Shown here piece after piece: positions 50,641-62,600 of a stretch of 64,000 bases of DNA; position 1 is the stretch's first letter, and each line of letters starts with the position of its first letter. A model generated the notes under the pieces. The model worked only from the letters and a program-made list of their open reading frames with translations. It ran no database searches and had not been told where the DNA came from. The DNA is taken from the NCBI GenBank assembly GCA_946800325.1, contig OX326958.1, positions 1,002,001 through 1,066,000 of the forward strand. The letters are read 5' to 3'. The DNA is from Luzula sylvatica (Eukaryota > Streptophyta > Magnoliopsida > Poales > Juncaceae). Made by a program: the position numbers and the translations under genes.

Positions 50641-52298
50641 GAATTTTTGCATTTTTTAAGAAATATCTTAATTTGATTTTTTGAAGGTGTTGAGACTTCT
50701 GTTTTTACATTTTTAAGAAATTTTTGAAAAAATTGAAATTTGTGTGTTAGTCTTCAATTACGGAGTATTTTGACTACGACCTGAAAATTGAATATTTTGC
50801 TTGTGTTACACTTAAATTTTAACATTTTTTATAAAAATATCTTAATTGAATTTTTTTATGGTGTTAGACGTCTGTTTTTGCATTTTTAAGAAAGTTTTGA
50901 AAAAATTAAAATTTGTGTGTGTTAGTCTTCAATTACGGAGTATTTTGAGTACGATATGAAAATTGATTATATTGCTTGTGTTACACTTTAATTTTAACAC
51001 TTTTTAAAAAAATATCTTAATTGGATTTTTTGAAAGTGTTAGATTTCAGTTTTTGCATTTTTAAGAAATTTTTGAAAAAATTGAAATTTGTGTGTGTTAG
51101 TCTTCAATTAAGGAGTATTTTGAGTACGACATGAAAATTGACTATTTTGCTTGTGTTACACTTGAATTTTAAATTTTTTTAAAAAAATATCTTAATTGAA
51201 TTTTTGAAGGCGTTAGACTTCTGTTTTTGCAGTTTAAAGAAATGTTTGAAAAAATTGAAATTTGCTTGTGTTATCCTTCAATTGCGGAGTATTTTGAGTA
51301 CGACTTGAAAATTGAATATTTTGCTTGGGTTACACTTAAATTTTAACATTTTTGAAAAAAATATCTTAATTGAATATTTTGATGGTGTTAGACTTCTTTT
51401 TTGCATTTTTAAGAAATTTTTGAAAAAATTGGAATTTGTATGTTTTGTTCTTCAATTACGGAGTATTTTGAGTACGACATGAAAATTGAGTATTTTGCTT
51501 GTGTTGCACTACAATTTTAACATTTTTTTAAAAAATATCTTAATTGAATTATTTTGAAGGTGTTAGACTTCTGTTTTTACATTTTTAAGAAATTTTTGAA
51601 AAAATTGAAATTTGTGTGTGTTAATCTTCAATTACGGTGTATTTTGAGTACGACACGAAAATTGAGTATTTTGCTGGTATTACACTTCAATATTAAATTT
51701 TATTGAAAAATATCTTAATTGAACTTTTTGAAGGTGTTAGACTTCTGTTTTTGCATTTTTAAGAAATTTTTTAAAAAATTGAAATTTGTGTGTGTTAGTC
51801 TTCAATTACGGAGTATTTTGAGTTCGACATGAAAATTGAGTATTTTGCTTGTATTACACTTGAATTTTTGCATTTTTTAAGAAATATCTTAATTTGATTT
51901 TTTGAAGGTGTTGAGACTTCTGTTTTAACATTTTTAAGAAATTTTTGAAAAAATTGAAATTTGTGTGTGTTAGTCTTCAATAACGGAGTATTTTGAGTAC
52001 GACATGAAAATTGAATATTTTGCTTGTGTTACACTTAAATTTTAACATTTTTTATAAAAATATCTTAATTGAATTTTTTGATGGTGTTAGACATATGTTT
52101 TTGCATTTTTAAGAAATGTTTTAAAAAATTGAAATTTGCGTATGTTAGTCTTCAATTACGGAGTATTTTGAGTACGATATGAAAATTGACTATATTGTTT
52201 GTGGTACACTATAATTTTAACACTTTTTAAAAAAATATCTTAATTGGATTTTTTTGAAGGTGTTAGATTTCAGTTTTTGCATTTTTAAGAAATTTTTG
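47980..52298 (+). repeat. Large duplication, copy 1 (offset ~11.7 kb)
   Basis: Matches 59680-64000 almost base for base at an offset of 11701, rising to 11702 after one extra T near 59806. The left edge lies within ACGG.GTATTTTGAGTACGACATGAAAATTGAA: copy 1 has GGAG and copy 2 GGTG just before the join. The copy carries the same mosaic junctions and the C/D fusion, so the mosaic formed before this duplication. Where copy 1 ends cannot be told, because copy 2 runs off the window. Confidence 0.88.
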
Positions 52299-55200
52299 AA
52301 AAAATTGAAATATGTGTGTGTTAGTCTTCAATTAAGGAGTATTTTGAGTACGACATGAAAATTGACTATTTTGCTTGTGTTACACTTGAATTTTAAATTT
52401 TTTTTAAAAAATATCTTAATTGAATTTTTTAAGGCGTTAGACTTCTGTTTTTGAAGTTTTAAGAAATGTTTGAAAAAATTGAAATTTGTTTGTGTTATTC
52501 TTCAATTGCGGAGAATTTTGAGTACGACTTGAAAATTGAATATTTTGCTTGTGTTACACTTAAATTTTAACATTTTTAAAAAAAATATCTTGATTGAATA
52601 TTTTGATGGTGTTAGACTTCTGTTTTTGCATTTTTAAGAAATTTTTGGAAAAATTGAAATTTGTATGTTTTGTTCTTCAATTAAGGAGTATTTTGAGTAC
52701 GACATGAAAATTGACTATTTTGCTTGTGTTACACTTGAATTTAAAATATTTTTTAAAAAATATCTTAATTTAATTTTTTAAGGGGTTAGACTTCTGTTTT
52801 TGCATTTTTAAGAAATGTTTGAAAAAATTGAAATTTGTATGTTTTGTTCTTCAATTACGGAGTATTTTGAGTATGACATGAAAATTGAGTATTTTGCTTG
52901 TGTTACACTTAAATTTTAACATTTAAAAAAAAATATCTTAATTGAATATTTTGATGGTGTTAGACTTCTGTTTTTGCATTTTTAAGAAATTTTTGAAAAA
53001 ATTGAAATTTGTATGTTTTGTTCTTCAATTACGGAGTATTTTGAGTACGACATGAAAATTGAGTATTTTGCTAGTGTTACACTTAAATTTTAACATTTTT
53101 TATAAAAATATCTTAATTGAATTTTTTTGATGGTGTTAGACGTCTGTTTTTGCATTTTTAAGAAAGTTTTGAAAAAATTGAAATTTGTGTATGTTAGTCT
53201 TCAATTACGGTGTATTTTGAGTACGACACGAAAATTGAGTATTTTGCTTGTATTACACTTGAATTTTTGTATTTTTTAAGAAATATCTTAATTTGATTTT
53301 TTGAAGGTGTTGAGACTTCTATTTTTACATTTTTAAGAAATTTTTGAAAAAATTGAAATTTGTGTGTGTTAGTCATCAATTACGGAGTATTTTGAGTACG
53401 ACATGAAAATTGAATATTTTGCTTGTGTTACACTTAAATTTTAACATTTTTTATAAAAATATCTTAATTGAATTTTTTTATGGTGTTAGACGTCTGTTTT
53501 TGCATTTTTAAGAAAGTTTTGAAAAAATTGAAATTTGTGTGTGTTAGTCTTCAATTACGGAGTATTTTGAGTACGATATAAAAATTGACTATATTGCTTG
53601 TGTTACACTTTAATTTTAACGCTTTTTAAAAAAATATCTTAATTGGATTTTTTGAAGGTGTTAGATTTCAGTTTTTGCATTTTTAAGAAATTTTTGAAAA
53701 AATAGAAATTTGTGTGTGTTAGTCTTCAATTAAAGAGTATTTTGAGTACGACATGAAAATTGACTATTTTGCTTGTGTTACACTTGAATTTTAAATATAT
53801 TTTAAAAAATATCTTAATTGAATTTTTGAAGGGGTTAGACTTCTGTTTTTGCATTTTTAAGAAATTTTCGAAAAAATTGTAATATCTGTGTGTTTGTCTT
53901 CAATTACGGAGTATTTTGAGTTCGACATGAAAATTGAGTATTTTGCTTGTATTACACTTGAATTTTTGCATTTTTTAAGAAATATCTTAATTGAATTTTT
54001 TGAAGGTGTTAAGACTTCTGTTTTTACATTTTTAAGAAATTTTTGAAAAAATTGAAATTTGTGTGCGTTAGTCTTCAATAACGGAGTATTTTGAGTACGA
54101 CATTAAAATTGAATATTTTACTTGTGTTACACTTAAATTTTAACATTTTTTATAAAAATATCTTAATTGAATTTTTTGATGGTGTTAGACGTCTGTTTTT
54201 GCATTTTTAAGAAATGTTTGAAAAAATTGAAATTTGTATGTTTTGTTCTTCAATTACGGAGTATTTTGAGTATGACATGAAAATTGAGTATTTTGCTTGT
54301 GTTACACTTAAATTTTAACATTTTTAAAAAATATATCTTAATTGAATATTTTGATGGTGTTAGACTTCTGTTTTTGCATTTTTAAGAAATTTTTGAAAAA
54401 ATTGAAATTTGTATGTTTTGTTCTTCAATTATGGAGTATTTTGAGTACGACATGAAAATTGAGTATTTTGCTTGTGTTACACTACAATTTTAACATTTTT
54501 TTCAAAAATATCTTAATTGAATTATTTTGAAGGTGTTAAACTTCTGTTTTTACATTTTTAAGAAATTTTTGAAAAAATTGAAATTTGTGTGTGTTAGTCT
54601 TCAATTACGGTGTATTTTGAGTACGACACGAAAATTGAGTATTTTGCTTCTATTACACTTCAATATTAAAATTTATTGAAAAATATCTTAATTGAATTTT
54701 TTGAAGGTCTTAGACTTCTGTTATTGCATTTTTAAGAAATTTTTGAAAAAATTGAAATTTGTGTGTGTTAGTCTTCAATTACGGAGTATTTTGAGTTCGA
54801 CATGAAAATTGAGTATTTTGCTTGTATTACACTTGAATTTTTGCATTTTTTAAGAAATATCTTAATTGAATTTTTTGAAGGTGTTAAGACTTCTGTTTTT
54901 ACATTTTTAAGAAATTTTTGAAAAAATTGAAATTTGTGTGCGTTAGTCTTCAATTAAGGAGTATTTTGAGTACGACATGAAAATTGACTATTTTGCTTGT
55001 GTTACACTTGAATTTTAAATTTTTTTAAAAAAATATCTTAATTGAATTTTTTGAGGCGTTGGACTTCTGTTTTTGCAGTTTTAAGAAATGTTTGAAAAAA
55101 TTGAAATTTGTTTGTGTTATTCTTCAATTGCGGAGTATTTTGAGTACGACTTGAAAATTGAATATTTTGCTTGTGTTACACTTAAATTTTAACATTTTTT

Positions 55201-58200
55201 AAAAAAATATCTTGATTGAATATTTTGATGGTGTTAGACTTCTGTTTTTGCATTTTTAAGAAATTTTTGAAAAAATTGAAATTTGTATGTTTTGTTCTTC
55301 AATTACGAAGTATTTTGAGTACGACATGAAAATTGAGTATTTTGCTTGTGTTACACTACAATTTTAACATTTTTTTAAAAAATATCTTAATTGAATTATT
55401 TTGAAGGTGTTAGACTTCTGTTTTTACATTTTTAAGAAATTTTTGAAAAAGTTGAAATTTGTGTGTGTTAGTCTTCAATTACGATGTATTTAGAGTACGA
55501 CACGAAAATTGAGTATTTTGCTTGTATTACACTTCAATATTAAATTTTATTGAAAAATATCTTAATTGAATTTTTTGAAGGTCTTAGACTTCTGTTATTG
55601 CATTTTTAAGAAATTTTTGAAATAATTGAAATTTGTGTGTGTTAGTCTTCAATTACGGAGTATTTTGAGTACGATATGAAAATTGGCTATATGGCTTGTG
55701 TTACACTTTAATTTTAACACCTTTTAAAAAATTATCTTAATTGCATTTTTTGAAGGTGTTTGATTTCAGTTTTTGTATTTTTTAGAAATTTTTGAAAAAA
55801 TTGAAATTTGTGTGTGTTAGTCTTCAATTAAGGAGTATTTTGAGTACGACATGAAAATTGACTATTTTGCTTGTGTTACACTTGAATTTTAAATATTTTT
55901 TAAAAAAAATCTTAATTGAATTTTTTAATGGCTTAGACTTCTGTTTTTGCATTTTTAAGAAATGTTTGAAAAAATTCAAATTTGTATGTGGCATTCTTCA
56001 ATTACGGAGTATTTTGAGTACGACATGAAAATTGAGTATTTTGCTTGTGTTACACTACAATTTTAACATTTTTTTTAAAAATATCTTAATTGAATTATTT
56101 TGAACGTGTTAGACTTATGTTTTTGCATTTTTATTAAAATTTTGAAAAAGTTGAAATTTGTGTGTATTACGGTGTATTTTGAGTACGACACGAAAATTGA
56201 GTATTTTGCTTGTATTACACTTCAATTTTAAATTTTATTGAAAAATATCTTAATTGAATTTTTTGAAGGTGTTAGACTTCTGTTTTTGCATTTTTAAGAA
56301 ATTTTTCAAAAAATTGTAATTTGAGTGTGTTAGTCTTCAATTACGGAGAATTGTGAGTTCGACCTGAAAATTGAGTATTTTGCTTGTATTACACTCGAAT
56401 TTTTGTTTTTTTTAAGAAATATCTTAATTGGATTATTTTGAAGGTGTTAAGACTTCTGTTTTTACATTTTTAATAAATTTTTGAAAAAATTGAAATTTGT
56501 GTGTGTTAGTCTACAATTACGGAATATTTTGAGTACGACATGAAAATTGAATATTTTGCTTGTGTTACACTTAAATTTTAACATTTTTTATAAAAATATC
56601 TTAATTGAATTTTTGGGTGGTGTTAGATGTCTGTTTTTGCATTTTTAAGAAATTTTTTAAAAAATTGAAATTTGTGTATGTTAGTCTTCAATTACAGAGT
56701 ATTTTGAGTACAATATGAAAATTGACTATATTGCTTGTGTTACACTTTAATTTTAACACTTTTTAAAAAAATATCTTAATTGGATTTTTTGAAGGTGTTA
56801 GATTTCAGTTTTTGCATTTTTAAGAAATTTTTGAAAAAGTTGAAATTTGTGTGTGTTAGTCTTCAATTACGGTGTATTTTCAGTACGACAAGAAAATTGA
56901 GTATTTTGCTTGTATTACACTTCAATTTTAAATTTCATTGAAAAATATCTTAATTGAATTTTTTGAAGGTGTTAGACTTCAGTTTTTGCATTTTTAAGAA
57001 ATGTTTGATAAAATTGAAATTTGTATGTGTTATTCTTCAATTACGGAGTATTTTGAGTACGACGTGAAAATTGAGTATTTTTCTTGTGTTACACTACAAT
57101 TTTAACATTTTTTTTAAAAATATCTCAATTGAATTATTTTGAAGGTGTAAGACTTATGTTTTTGCATTTTTAAGAAATTATTGAAAAAGTTGAAATTTGT
57201 GTGTGTTAGTCTTCAATTACGGTGTATTTTGAGTACGACACAAAAATTGAGTATTTTGCTTGTATTACACTTCAATTTTAAATTTTATTGAAAAATATCT
57301 TAATTGTATTTTTTTAAGGTGTTAGACTTCTGTTTTTGCATTTTTAAGAAATTTTTCAAAAAATTGTAATTTGTGTGTGTTAGTCTTCAATTACGGAGAA
57401 TTGTGAGTTCGACACAAAAATTGAGTATTTTGCTTGTATTACACTTCAATTTTAAATTTTATTGAAAAATATCTTAATTGAATTTTTTTAAGGTGTTAGA
57501 CTTCTGTTTTTGCATTTTTAAGAAATTTTTCAAAAAGTTGAAATTTGTGTGTGTTAGTCTACAATTACGGAGTATTTTGAGTACGACATGAAAATTGAAT
57601 ATTTTGCTTGTGTTACACTTAAATTTTAACATTTTTTATAAAAATATCTTAATTGAATTTTTTGATGGTGTTAGACGTCTGTTTTTGCATTTTTAAGAAA
57701 TTTTTTAAAAAATTGAAATTTGTGTATGTTAGTCTTCAATTACGGAGTATTTTGAGTATGATATGAAAATTGACTATATTGCTTGTGTTACACTTTAATT
57801 TTAACACTTTTTAAAAAAATATCTTAATTGGATTTTTTGAAGGTGTTGGATTTCAGTTTTTACATTTTTAAGAAATTTTTGAAAAAATAGAAATTTGTGT
57901 GTGTTAGTCTTCAATTAAGGGGTATTTTGAGTACGACATGAAAATTGAATATTTTGCTTGTGTTACACTTAAATTTTAACATTTTTTGTAAAAATATCTT
58001 AATTGAATTTTTTGATGGTGTTAGGCGTCTATTTTTGCATTTTTAAGAAATTTTTTAAAAAATTGAAATTTGTGTATGTTAGTCTTCAATTACGGAGTAT
58101 TTTGAGTACGATATGAAAATTGACTATATTGCTTGTGTTACACTTTAATTTTAACACTTTTTAAAAAAATATCCTAATTGAATTTTTTGAAAGTGTTAGA

Positions 58201-59679
58201 TTTCAGTTTTTGCATTTTTAAAAAAAATTTAAAAAAATTGAAATTTGTGTGTGTTAGTCTTCAATTAAGCAGTATTTTGAGTACGACATGAAAATTGACT
58301 ATTTTGCTTGTGTTACTCTTGAATTTTAAATATTTTTTGAAAAATATCTTAATTGAATTTTTGAAAGGGTTAGACTTCTGTTTTTGCATTTTTAAGAAAT
58401 GTTTGAAAAAATTGAAATTTGTATGTGTTATTCTTCAATTACGGAGTATTTTGAGTACGACATGAAAATTGAGTATTTTGTTTGTGTTACACTACAATTT
58501 TAACATTTTTTTAAAAAATATCTCAATTGAATTATTTTGAAGGTGGTAGACTTCTGTTTTTACATTTTTAAGAAATTTTTGAAAAAGTTTAAATTTGTGT
58601 GTGTTAGTCTTCAATTACGGTGTATTTTGAGTACGACACGAAAATTGTGTATTTTGCTTGTATTACACTTGAATTTTAAATTTTATGGAAAAATATCTTA
58701 ATTGAATTTTTTGAAGGTGTTAGACTTATGTTTTTGCATTTTTGAGAAATTTTCGAAAAAATTGTAATTTGTGTGTGTTAGTCTTCAATTACGGAGTATT
58801 TTGAGTTCGACATGAAAATTGAGTATTTTGCTTGTATTACACTTGAATTTTTGCATTTTTTAAGAAATATCTTAATTGAATTTTTTGAAGGTGTTGAGAC
58901 TTCTGTTTTTACATTTTTAAGAAATTTTTGAAAAAATTGAAATTTGGGTGTGTTAGTCTTCAATTACGGAGTATTTTGAGTACGACATGAAAATTGAATA
59001 TTTTGCTTGTGTTACACTTAAATTTTAACATTTTCTGTAAAAATATCTTAATTGAATTTTTTGATGGTGTTAGGCGTCTGTTTTTGCATTTTTAAGAAAT
59101 TTTTTAAATAATTGAATTTGTGTATGTTAGTCTTCAATTACGGAGTATTTTGAGTACTATATGAAAATTGACTATATTGCTGGTGTTACACTTTAATTTT
59201 AACACTTTTTAAAAAAATATCTTAATAGGATTTTTTGAAGGTGTCAGATTTCAGTTTTTGCATTTTTAAGAAATTTTTGAAAAAATTGAAATTTGTGTGT
59301 GTTAGTCTTCAATTAAGGAGCATTTTGAGTACGACATGAAAATTGACTATTTTGCTTGTGTTACACTTGAATTTTAAATATTTTTTGAAAAATATCTTAA
59401 TTGAATTTTTTAAGGGGTTAGACTTCTACTTTTGCATTTTTAAGAAATGTTTGAAAAAATTGAAATTTGTATGTGTTATTCTTCAATTACGGAGTATTTT
59501 GAGTACGACATGAATATTGAGTATTTTGCTTGTGTTACACTACAATTTTAACATTTTTTTTAAAAATATCTTAATTGAATTATTTTGAAGGTGTAAGACT
59601 TATGTTTTTGCATTTTTAAGAAATTTTTGAAAAAGTTGACATTTGTGTGTGTTAGTCTTCAATTACGGTGTATTTTGAG
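50641..59679 (+). repeat. G-containing and A-F higher-order repeats
   Basis: Order is variable, with G monomers near 51290, 52510 and 55140, repeated TATGTTTTGTTCTTC ends (51.4-55.3 kb) and C-D-E-F-A-B runs from 55.6 to 59.6 kb. A monomers occur near 51636, 53211, 54609, 56172, 56871, 57231 and 58618. Near 56166 about 11 bp are missing (TGTGTATTACGG instead of TGTGTGTTAG...ATTACGG). No gene or insertion is seen. Confidence 0.75.
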
Positions 59680-62600
59680 TACGACATGAAAATTGAATAT
59701 TTTTCTAGTGTTACACTTAAATTTTAACATTTTTTTTCAAAATATCTTAATTGAATTATTTTGAAGGTGTTAGACTTCTGTTTTTACATTTTTAAGAAAT
59801 TTTTTGAAAAAGTTGAAATTTGTGTGTGTTAGTCTTCAATTACGGTGTATTTTGAGTACGACACGAAAATTGAGTATTTTACTTGTATTACACTTCAATT
59901 TTAAATTTTATTGAAAAATATCTTAATTGAATTTTTTGAAGGTGTTAGACTTCTGTTTTTGCATTTTTAAGAAATTTTAGAAAAAATTGTAATTTGTGTG
60001 TGTTAGTCTTCAATTACGGAGTACTTTGAGTTCAACATGAAAATTGAGTATTTTGCTTGTATTACACTTAAATTTTAACATTTTTTATAAAAATATCTTA
60101 ATTGAATTTTTTGATGGTGTTAGACGTCTGTTTTTGCATTTTTAAGAAAGTTTTGAAAAAATTGAAATTTGTGTATGTTAGTCTTCAATTACGGAGTACT
60201 TTGAGTTCGACATGAAAATTGAGTATTTTGCTTGTATTACACTTGAATTTTTACATTTTTTAAGAAATATCTTAATTTGATTTTTTGAAGGTGTTGAGAC
60301 TTCTGTTTTTACATTTTTAAGAAATTTTTGAAAAAATTAAAATTTGTGTGTGTTAGTCTTCAATTACGGAGTATGTTGAGTACGACATGAAAATTGAATA
60401 TTTTGCTTGTGTTACACTTAAATTTTAGCATTTTTTATAAAAATATCTTAATTGAATTTTTTGATGGTGTTAGACGTCTGTTTTTGCATTTTTAAGAAAG
60501 TTTTGAAAAAATTGAAATTTGTGTGTGTTAGTCTTCAATTACGGAGTACTTTGAGTTCGACATGAAAATTGAGTATTTTGCGTGTATTACACTTGAATTT
60601 TTGCATTTTTTAAGAAATATCTTAATTTGATTTTTTGAAGGTGTTGAGACTTCTGTTTTTACATTTGTAAGAAATTTTTGAAAAAAATGAAATTTGTGTG
60701 TGTTAGTCTTCAATTACGGAGTATTTTGAGTACGACATGAAAATTGAATATTTGGCTTGTGTTACACTTTAATTTTAACACTTTTTAAAAAAATATCTTA
60801 ATTGGATTTTTTGAAGGTGTTAGATTTCAGTTTTTGCATTCTTAAGAAATTTTTGAAAAAATAGAAATTTGTGTGTGTTAGTCTTCAATCAAGGAGTATT
60901 TTGAGTACGACATGAAAATTGACTATTTTGCTTGTGTTACACTTGAATTTTAAATATTTTTTAAAAAATATCTTAATTTAATTTTTGAAGGTGTTAGACT
61001 TCTGTTTTTGCATTTTTAAGAAATTTTCGAAAAAATTGTAATTTGTGTGTGTTAGTCTTCAATTACGGAGTACTTTGAGTTCGACATGAAAATTGAGTAT
61101 TTTGCTTCTGATACACTACAATTTTTACATTTTTTTTTTAAATATCTTAATTTAATTATTTTGAAGGTGTTAGACTTCTGTTTTTACATTTTTAAGAAAT
61201 TTTTGAAAAAGTTGAAATTTGTGTGTGTTAGTCTTCAATTACGGTGTATTTTGAGTTCGACATGAAAATTGAGTATTTTGCTTGTATTACACTTGAATTT
61301 TTGCATTTTTTAAGAAATGTCTTAATTTGATTTTATGAAGGTGTTGAGACTTCTGTTTTTTCATTTTTAAGAAATTTTTGAAAAAGTTGAAATTTGTGTG
61401 TGTTAGTCCTCAATTACGGTGTATTTTGAGTACGACACGAAAATTGAGTATTTTGCTTGTATTACACTTCAATTTTAAATTTTATTGAAAAATATCTTAA
61501 TTGAATTTTTTGAAGGTGTTAGACTTCTGTTTTTACATTTTTAAGAAATTTTTGAAAAAGTTGAAATTTGTGTGTGTTAGTCTTCAATTACGGAGTAGTT
61601 TGAGTACGACATGAAAATTGAATATTTTCCTAGTGTTACACTTAAATTTTAACATTTTTTATAAAAATATCTTAATTGAATTTTTTGATCGTGTTAGACG
61701 TCTGTTTTTGCATTATTAAGAAAGTTTTGAGAAAATTGAAATTTGTGTATGTTAGTCTTCAATTACGGTGTATTTTGAGTACGACACGAAAATTGAGTAT
61801 TTTGCTTGTATTACACTTGAATTTTTGTATTTTTTAAGAAATATCTTAATTTGATTTTTTGAAGGTGTTGAGACTTCTGTTTTTACCTTTTTAAAAAAAT
61901 TTTAAAAAATTGAAATTTGTGTGTGTTAGTCTTCAATTACGGAGTATTTTGAGTACGACATGAAAATTGAATATTTTTCTAGTGTTACACTTAAATTTTA
62001 ACATTTTTTTTCAAAATATCTTAATTGAATTATTTTGAAGGTGTTAGACTTCTGTTTTTACATTTTTAAGAAATTTTTGAAAAAGTTGAAATTTGTGTGT
62101 GTTAGTCTTCAATTACGGTGTATTTTGAGTACGACACGAAAATTGAGTATTTTACTTGTATTACACTTCAATTTTAAATTTTATTGAAAAATATCTTAAT
62201 TGAATTTTTTGAAGGTGTTAGACTTCTGTTTTTGCATTTTTAAGAAATTTTAGAAAAAATTGTAATTTGTGTGTGTTAGTCTTCAATTACGGAGTACTTT
62301 GAGTTCAACATGAAAATTGAGTATTTTGCTTGTATTACACTTGAATTTTTGCATTTTTTAAGAAATATCTTAATTTGATTTTTTGAAGGTGTTGAGACTT
62401 CTGTTTTTACATTTTTAAGAAATTTTTGAAAAAATTGAAATTTGTGTGTTAGTCTTCAATTACGGAGTATTTTGACTACGACCTGAAAATTGAATATTTT
62501 GCTTGTGTTACACTTAAATTTTAACATTTTTTATAAAAATATCTTAATTGAATTTTTTTATGGTGTTAGAAGTCTGTTTTTGCATTTTTAAGAAAGTTTT